Of a stretch of 64,000 nt of DNA, positions 12,799 to 26,079 are shown piece after piece (the first letter of the stretch is position 1; every line of letters starts with the position of its first letter). The stretch covers positions 26,116,582 to 26,180,581 of the forward strand of contig OX467092.1 in assembly GCA_950106755.1 (NCBI GenBank). Reading direction: 5' to 3'. The notes under the pieces were generated by a model. The model ran no database searches. It saw only the letters and a program-made list of their open reading frames with translations, and was not told the origin of the DNA. This stretch comes from Climacium dendroides (lineage: Eukaryota > Streptophyta > Bryopsida > Hypnales > Climaciaceae). Made by a program: the position numbers and the translations under genes.

Positions 12799-12951
12799 CA
12801 TGGTTGTCATACTGGACAAGTTACTATTCATTTTTTGTCCTGTAGGACGAGTTACTATTCATCAAATGTACTTGAGAGGTACATTTGATGAATAGCAACT
12901 CGTCCTACAGGACGAAAAATGAATAGTAACTTGTCCAGTATGACAACCATG
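12799..12951. mobile_element. Near-perfect foldback MITE with 8-9 bp target duplication
   Basis: A 153-bp hairpin: arms of about 72 bp, starting CATGGTTGTCATACTGG, pair with only two mismatches around a short loop near 12875. The flanks TTATAAAC (12791-12798 and 12952-12959) repeat directly, and adding the next C makes a 9-bp duplication. Eight bases would suggest hAT and nine Mutator; the repeat ends leave both possible. No ORF. Confidence 0.8.
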
Positions 12952-12954
12952 TTA

Positions 12955-14430
12955 TAAACCTATAGAGAAATTTTGAGATTTTTTTAGCATCAATTGCATT
13001 TGATATGAATTATTTCATTTTTTATTCAAAAATTTATAGTAATTTTAAAGTTTCACAAAAAATGATATTTTTAAATGATTAATAGAAGACATGCAATCCC
13101 TTGTTCAAAAAAAATTATAAAAATTTACATTCATAGATACTTGCAAATAATAATAGGCTCATCTATTAAGGGTTATAAATAACTTCAATTGATATGGAAG
13201 TCTTAGCAATTATAAACTCTTTATGGTGAACTTTAGAGGTGTATGTTGACCAATATCTTGTATGAGCTTTTATATTGGTCAATACTAAGCTTCAAAGATT
13301 TGAACCCCATTGGTTGGCTTAAAAACCTTTCAACTCTCAATTTTTTTAATTCCAAATCGGCATGGTTTTTGTTTTTCAATTTCAGCAAATACCAAAGGTT
13401 CTCATTGGTTCAAAAAAATGAACTCCTTCGATTGAAATGACACTATAGGCTTCAATTAGTTATGTGATTCTCAAATTCCATTATTTTTGTCTTAGCTTCA
13501 TTCCACAATTTTGTCCTAGCTTCATTTCATCTTTGCTTTATTTCACTAGTTTGATCATAGCTTCAATTTTAGTTGTAACATCAAAGACACCCTATGGCAA
13601 AATAGACCCTACATTGACTTCCAAAAGTAGTTCATCACTATATAAATTGCTTTTATAAATTGAAAAATTGGAATTATGAAGTGAAATTTGAACATGTTAT
13701 GCGAAGGAGACTCTATTTTCATGTGCAATTTCACTTAAAACAGACTATGTTTTGACTTTTAATTATTTGAATGAAATTCTATATATTTTTTTTTTTTTTT
13801 TGTGAAAAGTCAAAATTTCTGATTTTTTTTATAGGAAGGATGTAAATCTTGACTAGAATCATGTATTACAAGTTTCATGAATTTTGGATTTTTATTGATT
13901 GAAATCTTATTGATTAAAATTTGACCTAAATTGCAAAAAAATAAAAATTTTGATGTATAATATTATTTGATGTTACTTTGAAATTTTATTTTATTTTTTT
14001 GCAATTTATGGAGTAAAAAATAAAAAAGTCAAAATTTTGAAGTCAAATTACATTTCAATCAATAAAAATCCAAAATTCATGAAATTTATCATTCTTTCTA
14101 TAAAAAAAATGAAAAATTTTGAATTTTCATAAAAAGTTTATTTTTAAATAGTCCATTTTAAGTGAAATTACACATGACGATAGAGTCCTTTTTGTACAAC
14201 ATGTTCAAATTTCACTTTATAAATCCAATTTCTCAATTTACAAGAATGATTTATATGGTGGCCAAATACTTTGGAGGATTGCTATACATGTCAATGCAAA
14301 AATTCTAAAGGTCACTTTAAAAATCATCTAAACTAGTTTAACTTAAAGTTTGTATTTGAAATTATTAATCCCTAGAGGATAGTTGTATGTTGAATGGACA
14401 ATTGTTCATGGTCAAGAGGTTCTTACAAAA
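12955..14430 (+). repeat. Dispersed repeat family, copy B
   Basis: Related in parts to 9390-10165, with the same order of landmarks. It is longer than copy A because it contains the large inverted repeat at about 13600-14300. No coding potential. Confidence 0.45.
13600..14300. repeat. Large imperfect inverted repeat
   Basis: Left-arm sequence such as AGTGAAATTTGAACATGTT (about 13681) pairs with AACATGTTCAAATTTCACT (about 14199). Further inward TTCATGAATTTTGGATTTTT pairs with AAAAATCCAAAATTCATGAA near 14075. Together the arms form a ~700-bp foldback with diverged ends. It may be an old foldback transposon; ends and target duplication could not be fixed. Confidence 0.6.
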
Positions 14431-15620
14431 TTATTTTTTAAATATGTTGGGACAATTTTGAAAAAATACATTTTCTTATAATTTGAAATGCTATAATTTT
14501 GAAGCCAAAGATTTGAAATTTTTACTACATATTTCAAAATTTTGAGTTCTATATTTTACGAGTTGGATTTAAAAAAAAAAATTCCACAATGCTTAAGAAA
14601 TCATAAAAAAATGATGGCCAATGTATTGTTGGTTAAATTGGGCTCCTCATATTACAACATGATTTAGAGTAAGTTATACTCTTTATTGGCTTTTAAAATT
14701 TTGGATGAATGTAACTTACAAGTTGATGACCATCTAGATTAATTTGCAATTTGGGTATCTTGTGCAATGTGCTTATTGTTGCTTGTATTTTTTTCAAAGA
14801 AAGAGTTAATTGAGTGAATTGAAATATAAATGGGAATCATAATAATCCAATAAGAATTGAAATTGATATAAATTTTCAAACATGTTTGGTGTAAAAATAT
14901 GTAACCATTAGTAGGCAGAGGTCATAATCATCTTAAAGAGGTTCAAATCAATGATCTACAACCCTAATCCCATTTGGTGAGTGTTTTGAAATCACAAGTT
15001 TAACATTCAAAAAACACATCTTTTATTGGATGAAGTTACAACTTGTTATGACAAGCATTTATTCACATCTAAAGGCCTCCTACCACGCTCCATTGTGGAG
15101 AAAGTTTGCAAGGGGAGCTACAAGTTTCAAGTAAGCAATTGTACTGATATGTGGACCTAGTGATTGAGGAGAAATCCTATAAGAATTCTACAAGTATTGG
15201 TTCCTTTAAGATTGATGACCAATAGGGTTGCATGTTCACCAATTTCATTGAAGCATGAAATCCTCCTTTTCTACTCCAGTAAGACAATATGTGGGATCTT
15301 CTTGTCTTTTAGTGTTTTTCCCTCCTACCAATGGAGCATGGTAGAAGGTCCTAAGCCCATTTAAACAAAATTATTTAATTACTAACCACATCTTTATCAA
15401 GAAGGCTCAAAGTTTATCATGTTGGGTCACAAAAACTTCATTAGATGTTTTTCAACTAAAAGACAAGAAGATCCCACATATTGTTTCATGATGTCTAGCT
15501 TGTCCATGATGTTTCAAGCTAGTTTCCCATCTTGAAAACTAGCTACTATTGGCCAAAATAATAAATCAATCAAATAAATATATAAAAATATAAAAATATT
15601 TTTTCCAAAAAAATATTTTA
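14431..15620. other. AT-rich spacer
   Basis: No gene supported. The open frame at 15164-15364 has no recognisable product. A short GACAAGAAGATCCCACATATTG segment near 15462 is the approximate inverse of one near 15285, a weak local inverted repeat. Confidence 0.4.
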
Positions 15621-15883
15621 AAAATAATTTATTATTATTATTTGATGTAGCAATTGCTTTGTCACATCAAACTACTATTGTAGTTGAGTTCTTACTATTT
15701 GGGAACACAAAGGAACTTGTGGCTCTGTAAAAAAAGTCTAATGTTTATTCAAAAATAATTTATTATTATTATTTGATGTAGCAATTGCTTTGTCACATCA
15801 AACTACTATTGTAGTTGAGTTCTTACTATTTGGGAACACAAAGGAACTTGTGGCTCTGTAAAAAAAGTCTAATGTTTATTCAA
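15621..15883. repeat. Perfect tandem duplication, 131-bp period
   Basis: 15621-15751 is repeated at 15752-15883 with no difference that I can see by eye. Each unit contains a small stem pairing TTTGATGT with ACATCAAA. Exact identity in otherwise diverged DNA suggests a recent duplication, or an assembly artefact. Confidence 0.85.
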
Positions 15884-18800
15884 ACTTCAAATGCTATAAT
15901 CTTGCAATCCATGATGTCTAGTGGCTTGAAATTTTTTCCGCACATTAGCGCAATAGTCTACTATACTATAATTTTATACAATTGGAATTTCAAAAATAGT
16001 TTTAATTTTCAATTTTAATCATTGTACCAAAAGTGGTAGTTTCTAACAATTTCTCTTGAAAAACACCCTCCATCCTTTTGGAATTGACAATTTTTTTTTT
16101 AAAATTAAAAAAAAAAATTTTTTTAAAGATTTTTAGAAATTTATTTATAAAAATATTTAAACATATAAGATTCTTTTGAAATTTCAATTTTTGTTTGACA
16201 ATGTATTCAAATTTTCCATTTTTTGTAAAAATCTGCATAGTTCCATACCTTCATTCATTGGTAGAACAAAATATAACAGCTTTTGCAAATTATGGGAATA
16301 GTACCATTTGAGTTAAATTGCACTTTAAATACCCTACGTGAAAGTCAGATTTGATAGAAATTAAGTCATTTTCATAAAAAGTTCCATATGTCATCTTTTG
16401 AATGGTTTGAGGTGATGTGGACCCTTCAGAATTTGATGTGGAAATTCAATTTTGGTAGTCAAGTGCCAAATCAAACCTTCACGTACAATACATCTAGACT
16501 AGTTAATTTAGTTTTATAGTTATTGCAAAGACATATCATTCCATTGGCCTATAATTTTTTTAATGTATTTTCTTTAATCCACCCTCCAAACTAACATTCT
16601 TCTGAAGATAGAAATATTGATAATTTAATGAAGGTACCTATAGCATTTGATAGAAAATTATATTGTTTTCTAGTCTAAAATAGTAAAAAAAAAATTTATA
16701 GTAAAACTTAATTTTTTGATTTGTACATTCAAAAATTCAACTTTCACTCCATATATGCTCTACACTTCATACTCAATATGACAAATAAAGTACTCTAAGG
16801 CAATGTTTTTGTCTTCTCATTCATCCAAATTAATACTTAAATCATTAAAAAATAACCTTCATCTTTGACCTACTTCTCATAGACCCATTGAATTAAATAA
16901 CACAATTGTACAAACATATAAACAAAAATTTACTTAATTTCAAAACAAGATTTTGACTTTAATTTATGAAACAACACTGATAGCCTAAATAGAATTGAAT
17001 TATTGTTTCACGGACAACAAGGACGGGAACAACATATTAAGTTGTTTTCTTAACTCAATATTTTAAATTTTTATATAGAAACAAAAATATGGGATATGCC
17101 TTGCTCATTAGAGCATATTTATTATTGATATTGAATTTCTCAATCTCATGTCAAAGCTATTAGCAATTTAGATTAGCATGTTGTACATTTGAAAGCTTTA
17201 GAGCATTTCCACTCTAAAAACTCAAAACGTTTAAAGAATTATTTTTAAACACATGGAATTACAACTTTAAAGTACTAGTAGTAGAAGTATACTTATAAAA
17301 ATCACACATAAAATAGCACAAGAAAAACTAGATTTATTAAAAAAATTATCTACAAAAGTCTCCATTGCAAGGTAAAGAAAAATAGTGTCCATTTCAATAA
17401 AATGTGAAGCTTGTTGCTGAAATGGCAAATTTGAATGATTTGTTACAAATTTTGCATTGACCTTTGTTACTTTTTACTTATAATAGAGATATTTAAAGGT
17501 ATTTTGACCCCCCACCCCCCTAGTTTCTAAAATTGATTTTCTTTTGTATATATTATGTAAATTTTAAGTATGCTTCAAAATGCTAATATTCCTAAGTTCT
17601 AATTTCATTTGAAATTCTTTTAGTTGTTTTTTTTCTATTTTGAAGGGTTGGAACAGAGAAGCTCTTCATTCAATACTATAGTTTCGTAGTAGTTGAGGTA
17701 GATTTTTGCCTAATAATTAATTAAAGTATAGAAAATAGTTAGGTAGTCTAAAAAACTAATTTATTAAAATTAGGTAGTTTTAAAATATAATTAAAATTAG
17801 TTAGGCATTCATCTAAGTTTTTCACTTAAGCTAGGTTATTGTTTTTTCATAATTGTGGTAGGTTTGTTTACTATCCTTAAAGGCTGCAAGGCCACAAGTA
17901 CTATCATTTAATTCTCGGCTCTTGAATCATTTTATGTATAGCTATTTCACTCATTTTTATAGTTCCTATCATATAATTCTTTGTGTAGTATAGGAGCAAA
18001 CCCATTCATGATCCCTCCATTTTGGTAATGTAGGTTGCTTTCTTTCTATGCAGGAAGAGATGAGCGCCATAAATTATGGCACAATTCCCAATACAATAGC
18101 TTATTATGATTGGCTATAAGACTCTAAATATTGTTGCCAACCCTAGGTGGATTTTGCAAAACAACCTTTGGTCGGAAATAGGAAGGTCTATATGACTAGT
18201 ATAGATTGAATAGAATCTACAACTAAAAAATCCATAGTAATTATGTTTTGAAAAACAAAAATATAAAAAGTTATGGAAACCTTCCTAAATCTATTTCCTA
18301 CATATGGGAGATTTTCTTCCATTAAAGAAACCCACCCTACAAATACATGTATCAACTTAAGTGACCCAAAATGGATTACTTCCCTTATGTGAAGCTCCTA
18401 ATTAATTCTTGTTAGTATAATTTGAGATGCCATTACTAAAACTCATCCCAACTTTGGAACATAAATCATATGCTAATTTGTAATTTGTTGAACTTCTCTG
18501 AATTAGAAAATCCTTCATTATAAATGTTTTAATTATTTATTTTTTGCCTAAGCTACTAAGAATCTATGGTAGTTGTAAGAAACTATTTTTAAAACCAAAA
18601 TAACCAAAATATCTAAGAAAGCATGTTCTTCCAAATATGAGGTGATCCAACATTGATGAGAAACACAATGAATTGTCTTCTTGTATTCTAGATCTTCAAT
18701 ACTCTTTTAGAAACCAATGCTATGTATTAAGGTTGGAACACTCAAAAGGGCCATTTTTTTTAATTGTGCATAGCTGCTATTACTAGATTGGTCAATTTTT

Positions 18801-19371
18801 TTAAAATTTTCTTGTTGGTATATGAAAGGAGGTTCCAACGCACCAAAGTGCATTTGTATATTGCATGCAATAGTTATGAAGGGTCAAAGTTTTTCAATCA
18901 ATGTTCTAAACTTGTTTCTTCAAAATAGGTAAATAATACATATTGATTTGCAAGATGTACATGGAGTGGGGATCTATTCAAGTGGCACTTTTATACCCAA
19001 TGCGGTTGAGATTGGGTGTACCTACTATAATCTAAAGTACAACTACCTAATACCACCATCCACCCAATTCCGCCACCTACAAGATCCTCCGAATTGCATA
19101 GTGGTCCATCTATTACCACAATCTTTACAACCCTTTATCATGATGGCAATGTTCTTGGGGAGCAGACACATTAACAAGGGTCTATTTGTAGTTTAACATT
19201 TCAGCTTTGAAAAATCACAGAAAATTCACTTCTTGTTGGGATGTTTTCATTCTTTTTGCAATAGACTTCTCTCAAACTTTTCAATCTCTCGAAAATATGG
19301 GAGCTGACAAATAGCTTCTCCAAAGTGCCTAGATAACAAATCTGTGTGCTAATGAGTAGTTCTACTTTATG
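15884..19371. other. AT-rich intergenic DNA, no gene seen
   Basis: The sequence is rich in A/T runs, for example an A/T-only palindrome-like stretch near 16090-16125. Short open frames (15815-16018 plus, 16002-16238 minus, 18948-19196 plus) have no recognisable product. A run of C near 17510 is the only compositional break. Confidence 0.45.
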
Positions 19372-19945
19372 TCATGCCCCTTTTCTCTCCGTGGCTTTGA
19401 ACCTTCTCTCAAATTCCTGCTAAGCTTATTCTACACTTCTGCCTAGAGTTTCAGTTTCCCCGAAGCTCTATGAAGATCTCTACCGATGATGCTAGCTTGT
19501 GTTTTCTAAATTTTGGTTGCCAAATATGTTGTTTGTTTCTTTTCAGACGTTCAAGGAATCAAGGTAACTTAGCAGGGCCTCTCTTCCTGCTACAGTACTT
19601 GTCGGAATTGCTACAGTTTGTTTTGCAGGACGATAGACCTCCCACGAAGTGGGATCATCAGGAGGGTGAAAACACAGGAATTTTATCCTGGGAAAACACA
19701 GGAATTTTTTTGTATTTCACACATGAAAAAATTTGCAAATTTTGAATTCATACAGGCAATTAGAGGCCCCAAATTAGTTGAGAAGAGTCTAGAACATACC
19801 CTAAACATGGCACAAAATAGGGGGGCAAGATTTTACTTTACCCAGAGAACTTGGGTTTTCACCCTTTTGGTCCTCCTTTGTGGGACAAATTTATAGCCCT
19901 TTGTTTGTTTTGCCTCAACCTTTGTAGGTTTGGGTCTTTAGGTTC
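19372..19945 (+). repeat. LTR-like repeat
   Basis: Begins TGTCATGCCCC, a sequence style common at plant LTR starts. The part near 19720-19830 (AATTTGCAAATTTTGA... GCAATTAGAGGC) recurs inverted at about 39860-39985. No target duplication was found and the right end is uncertain, so this is a shared dispersed repeat, possibly an LTR fragment. Confidence 0.4.
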
Positions 19946-22766
19946 CAACAACATAGACATTGATACAGTAATTAAACAATATTCAAACAAAAGTTGTAGA
20001 ATATGATTCATAGAGAACATTCACATGGTTGAATCTACTAGTGCTAGAACTTATATTTATCAATAAAGTCTGAAACAAAAATTTGAAAATTCCTTTGATT
20101 TTTTGTGAATGGAATATTGAAGAGTTTACAAAAAAAAAATTCCTTTTAGTTTGGAATGTTAAATTTGCACTAAGTAAATTTTTAAAGGTTTTTATCTTTC
20201 GTATCTTTTTGAGCCATTTTTGAAGGGTCCTATATTGGCTACAAAAGCCACATTTTGAAGTGAAATACATTTGTACTCATTGAACTTGGGGTAGGTGGGT
20301 GACAGTATCACCTACATTTAAATCATAATTTGTTACTTATAATTTTATATAAATATGTGTTAATTGGATATTTTGGAGGTGGGAGGTGGAAGTGTATTAT
20401 ATTGCTATTTATAATTTATTGATACCTTTAATTTATAAAGAATTTTCTCATTTTTATCTTCTTTTAGGCTATTATTATTTTTTTGAAGATGTAATTATCT
20501 TTAAGGCTAAGGCTATGTTAGTTATAAAAAAATCATGTTTTTAACACCACATGCACAACATTGGTAAAATGATACAAAAATGCTCAAGGCCTAGCATGTG
20601 CAATTTATAGGTATGTACACTTCAACAATAGACATAATCACAACATAAACATATCAAAAATCAAAACTACACATGGCCAAAAGTTCTAGCATACAATGAA
20701 CATACCTGATACCTAGATATGTATACACAAAATATATATAATCACCCTTACCAACATAAAATCAACAACCACAACCACAATTTTGAAACTACAAGTATTC
20801 AAGGATGGGACATATATCACAAACCACAATATTTGCTAAAGCATAAAGAGATTTCATCCCCAATAATCCAACCCATTTATAAAAACACAAGTATGACTAC
20901 TTATAGCTATGATCTATGAGCAAGATAAAAAAATGAACTTGAATGATATATGAACAACTACATTAAAAAAAAACTACATTAAAAGTAACAACAAATACTT
21001 AAGACACAACCAATAAGATACATGAATATGTCAACTTCTCATTCACATATGCAACACACAAGCTTTTGAAGAATCACAAAAAGACTACATTAGTGCTTGT
21101 TTGGGATAGAGGGTTAGGGACTTCTTTATTAGATTAGATGAGAATTATAATCCCTTCAAGAAGAAACAATCATAAAGTGACTAAATACAAAATAGTCCCA
21201 AATTGAGAAATCCAAGGAAAAATGCAAATACTAGATGTATAAGTGGTAGTATAAGGTAGAAGGAAATAGAATTTGGTTGCAAATGTTCAACAATGACCCC
21301 ACAATTAGGTGCCACAACAACAAATTTCCTAACTTTACAAAATACACAAGAAGGAAGGCAAATGTTAAGGATAAGGAAATAATATTAGAGCATAAGCCTT
21401 GCATGACTCCCACTTGTTTCCATTGTCCTATTTGATTTTGCATTCTTTTTCATTCAACTAAACTTACAGTGCAAATAAAAAATCTTAACAATACTTAAAT
21501 GCAATGGTATATTTAAAATATTACAAATCTAAATCACCCCTTATTTTTCTTCCCTATATTGTATTCTTTCCTCTTTGAAGCATTGATGCAATGCTATATT
21601 ATTCTCAACTTTCATTATAATATTTATTTGAAAATAATAAAATGGAAGCTATCTTTTAACTCATATGTTTTTTAAAATTTTTGCCAATGCCTCCCTCCCC
21701 TCAAGTCATTGAATTATTGAAAATTTGAAGAAAAGAGTGTTGAAAATCTATACAATACAAATGTTGAAAACTAATTTAAGAATCTACACACATTTGAATG
21801 AATGAAAAATTGAATTCCGTTCAATTATGAATGCAACATGTTTTCATTCATTGTTCAAAATTTGAAAGCTTAGTCTCCAAGGAGCTATATACATGTTAAC
21901 CCCTCCCAAACATTAACATCAAGATTTGTATAAAAAATTAATTCCATCCAAATACTCTATTTAAGTTTGTCTAGGTTTGTTGTAGTATGTTGGTCATTGA
22001 TTATCAAAATATTGAATGTGAAATGAATAGTATTGAATTATCATATTATTTTACACAAATGTTGAGATGATAATTATGTATATATAGGAATGGAACTTTG
22101 TGAAGGAAGGGCACTCTATAATCATATTATTGAATGTAGTCTTCTTGTAAAGATAATAGCTATAAAAATGATTAAAAATTCTTTACAAAACAAAGGTGTA
22201 CTTAGCTTTTTGTTTCAAACAAAAGGCAAAGATTTAGCATTCAAAGTAATCAATTTTGGATAAGCCTAGTTCTTTAAGTATGGTAAAATATTGATTAATC
22301 CACTAAGAGTTCAATTCATATAGCCCTTGACATAATGAAAGTAGACATTTGGAGCATTAATGTGATACTTCACTCAATTCAATGCTAAAACACTTGAATG
22401 AAGGATGGTTTGATGGTGTTCCATAGGCATGCATCTTGGAGGGCATTCAAAAAATGTTGACATAGAATGTTGACGAAAGTTTGAGTGCATGTGAGGTCAA
22501 AATGCACTCACTCAATGTAAGTTCAGTGATCTATTTCCACCATTACTATGCAAAAAAATTAGTCCGATATTTTTTACTCATTTAAAAAATAAAAATAAAA
22601 CTCTTGTTTGTTCAAGAAAAGGCTTGCCTGCTCATGTACAATAATTGTAAAGCACACTAGTGAGATTGTTCAATGATTGCAATAACACATTAATTTACAA
22701 TGGAATTTTACAATTTGTAAGGTCAGCAATCTGTGCAATCCTCCAAAGTGTGATACGAAAAGACCA
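19946..22766. other. AT-rich intergenic DNA downstream of FBN10
   Basis: No gene supported. Short frames at 20719-20919 (plus) and 21231-21443 (minus) have no known relatives that I recognise. The right edge presumably holds the 3' untranslated region of the minus-strand fibrillin gene ending at 22767. Confidence 0.4.
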
Positions 22767-25700
22767 TCAACTCTGCTCCGATTCTGGCTCTCGGAAGTGC
22801 ACAAAGATACTCCCTAAATTCCCTCTCCCAATTCTGATTTTTCCATCTATGTACCTGTGCAGCAGTCCACAGAGCTGAGTCAACGCCTGATAATAATCCC
22901 TCCTGACACTCCTAGATTTGAGGCTCCCTTACTTGACAAGGACGTTAGACTAATCCGTGCAAAGTTAGTTCTATAAACCTATTTCCTGAACCATTCCTGT
23001 GATGTCCAGACTAGATTAGATGTCTAAGCTCACTACAAACGTCAGAAACTCGAATAGGAGGAAGAAACTTACAGAATATCAGTGTAGCCTAAGGCAGATA
23101 TTTTCAATGGAATTTTGAGTCCGCCCAGCTCCACAGTCGCTCCCTCGAGATTCACAGATCGGCGTGTCTCAGAAATGACTCTGCATTCATACGAATAATT
23201 CAGTTTTCAATGCATACGTTGAACAATTTCTAGGAAAACAATTATCAACTTCTGACCTGAGCATTCCTGAGCAAGTTCCTAATTGATCGCTTACTTACTC
23301 AGTACTTGATTTTGCTCGCAAACGAAAACCTGGAAAAATTTGAGCCAGAGTTTCCAACCTTCCCGTCTCAGGTTTTATGGTCTGCAACAGAAAGTGTTTG
23401 TAAGGAAAGGTACAAAACAAATTATCTATATGTCTACATTGAAGAGGTGGGAAATATCTTTGCTACTGGCCACTTCGAATGGCCTTCGAAGGCCAACCAT
23501 ATCGGTGTAAAGGTACACAACTCAGGCATCACAAACTCATACTGACAATTGAACTAGTTAAACCTTGCAATCAAGAACGAGAATCCACACCTGCCAGTTT
23601 GGAACGTTGGATGTGGCCTTTTGAAGCCAATTTGCACCCGCTGTCTGCAAAATAAACATTCGAGGAGGAACGGCCCAACGACGGTCAACTTCACCACATG
23701 GACCTTACCGTAAAACAAATGTTCCCTGGTCTAAATTGAGAAGAGAACAGGAACTGCGATCTACCTGAGAGCTCCACAAAAGGCGCCACTTCCCAGCAAG
23801 GATTGACAGATCCGTAGAAGCCTTTGTTGGATTGTTCTTCACAAGTTCATCAATTTCCTGCAGCTCAGAGTAAAAACGCCAGTAAGTATAAGTTCGAACC
23901 TGTTTGTGTTGGCCCTTAGGGTCACAGAATTGTAACAACTTGATAGCAAAATTGGGTGATCCATGATCTAGCATAGAATTAGTTTGATGGAAGAGTGTGT
24001 CGAGGAGCTGTCACCTTTAGAACATTCGTATTGATCGCTATTGCTCTGAGGAGTCGCTGTCGTGGATCGACATCCTTTTGAAGCACAAATGTCGTCCCCT
24101 GCAAAAGAATAATCTTCCAACAGAAAGTAAGCGCTGCACATGCCGACCTTGTGCTCCACGTTTCAACCCAAAGTTGATAATTCCAAGCTATGACGAGTCA
24201 ATCCACAGTTTGTAAAAGGACAGTACTTTGTTGGAATGATCTATAGAAACCATTCGTACCTTATTGCCCCTAGATAGCCGAATGTTCCCTCCAGGCGACA
24301 AGTAAGTTGTATCAAGCCAACCTTTGGCTTTGTCTCCCAATAGTTTGAAGGGAACAGGGTATGGGACTTTGAAAGGCAAGAATTTGAAAGAAAAAGCAGC
24401 TTTGTCAAACCGGAACAAAATTCGTTTCCCACTGTTGACCGATGCAGCAGCCTGCCACAATGAAACAAATCCTGTAGCTTCAAAAACATTGAACGAGAGA
24501 AATCAATATAATTTGAGTTTCCTATGTCTAGATACGGTAGTCTATGTCGATGATCTTGCTGAGCAAGAGAATGATAATAGTCCACTGCAAATATCGAATC
24601 CAATCCAATCCAATCCAAGCTTCAGATCTACTAAATCCTCGAGTGGAAAGTGTCCACGACTTGAGCTTGTCCACTACGACTTTCTTTGACAATCAAACTC
24701 AACATGTCACTGCCATAATTCATCTGCAATCCGTATTGTTCGCAATCAATGCCACCAACTCATTAAAATGATCATACCTCCACTTTCAACTCGCCAATCG
24801 CTTCTGAGATTTTGACTATGTTGCTGACACGAGGATCCTCAGTATCCCTCAACACAATCTCTTGAAAGACTGCGAAAGCATCAATGCCCACAAAGGTTCT
24901 CTGCATCAACACCACAAAAGCATTCATTCATATTCTTAATATAGTACCGGTACTACGCAAGTCACGTGACTCCTCAGGTCTTCATTATTATGAGAGACAT
25001 AAAATCGCACCAAGGTAAAATCTGATGCCGCCTTGTAGAAGCAATACTACTTCAAGGTTTAACACGGCATAGTGAGTCTGGGTCTTACCCAACAGCCACT
25101 TTAATTAGGGTTATTACCTGAATAGGAGATGCTGTTCCTGGTCTGGTGGTGTACATGAGCTGCCAGCGTCCTTCTATCAGCGGTGACCCCGTCTATTTGA
25201 TCCCACGCACGGCAAAAATTAATAATTTCACTCGCATAGTTACTCCACCCCTCGGTGTAGCAATGCAGCTTTGTTGTCCATGGCCAAATGGTGACCAAGT
25301 CTTTGTGTTCGTGCAATTCAGTTGCGAAAGGTTTTAACCACAATCTTGCAAGCTCAAGCTATTTAGCAAATTCCAACTTTTTGTGACGGTTCAGGTTAAT
25401 AAATTCAGATGGTCACAACTTACTGGGTCTGGCACTCCTCTCGTCGCTTCCAGTGCAGTCACTGCTTCTGCAACGTCCTATCATTCACCCAATCCAGAAC
25501 TACAACCGATCAAAGCCATTGCTCCTTGCACTACTCAACTTCTCGAGTTGTAAGATCAAAGCCATTGCCCCGGAAAATAATATTTAAGTCGAATTATTCA
25601 GACTCCAGAGCAAATGCACGAAACTGATCACGAATCTCCCCAAATCCAGCGACTTTCATCAGAAAAAGAAAAAGAAAAATCAAGCTGGTGCGGCGAATTA

Positions 25701-26079
25701 CCAGAAGTTGCGTCTTGGAGGCCGAGCGTCCGCGACCTAGAACCCCAATCAAAGCCTCCAGCAACGCAGCCTCCTCGCGGGAATTTTCCGCCACCTGCGG
25801 CTGCGTGGTTGGCGCCACCATAGCCGTCACCCTCCCACGGGGCCATTGCGATACATGACTAAGACGACGATTCCCAACGCTGCAATTGCTCCCGACAACG
25901 TGTTTGATAGGGTAGCATCGGGCGCCAGAAAGACCACTTGATCGAATTGAGTCACAATGACGCGGATGAGGAGAATCCGTGGGAATGAGAGGGGGAAGGG
26001 CCAATGCCCAGGTCGCATGCATCCTCTCGAATGCCCGGATTTCGTACACGACAGGGGTCAAGCAGTTGGTGGAGCTCAA
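22767..26079 (-). CDS. FBN10: Plastid fibrillin, FBN10/PAP12-like, two PAP domains
   Basis: Plastid lipid-associated protein (fibrillin/PAP family), expected in the chloroplast; closest recalled relative is Arabidopsis FBN10 (PAP12). Eleven exons on minus: 26079-25702, 25477-25424, 25192-25118, 24900-24778, 24451-24260, 24098-24015, 23857-23765, 23644-23591, 23381-23299, 23180-23073, 22854-22767. All junctions are GT-AG with matching phases, giving 443 aa, or 424 aa from the second in-frame Met (codon at 26022). The Arabidopsis protein is about 409 aa. The N-terminus looks like a transit peptide. First PAP domain: about 103-290, with GRWQLMYTTRPG (152-163), PYPVPFKLLG (240-249) and RGNKGTTFVLQ (271-281). 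A second, shorter PAP-like half follows, with AGKWRLLWSS (323-332) and a C-terminal IRIGRGN motif. This two-domain order is that of FBN10. No broken exon was seen. Confidence 0.93.

Noticed and set aside
19372..19945. Solo LTR with target duplication
   Set aside because: No 5-bp direct repeat at compatible TG and CA ends.
24594..24618. Short AATCC repeat run
   Set aside because: Simple microsatellite of about four units within fibrillin intron 4; no further meaning.
24241..24689. Open frames on both strands over the fibrillin exons
   Set aside because: They are shadows of exon 5 and its introns; the exon model explains the conserved protein in one frame.
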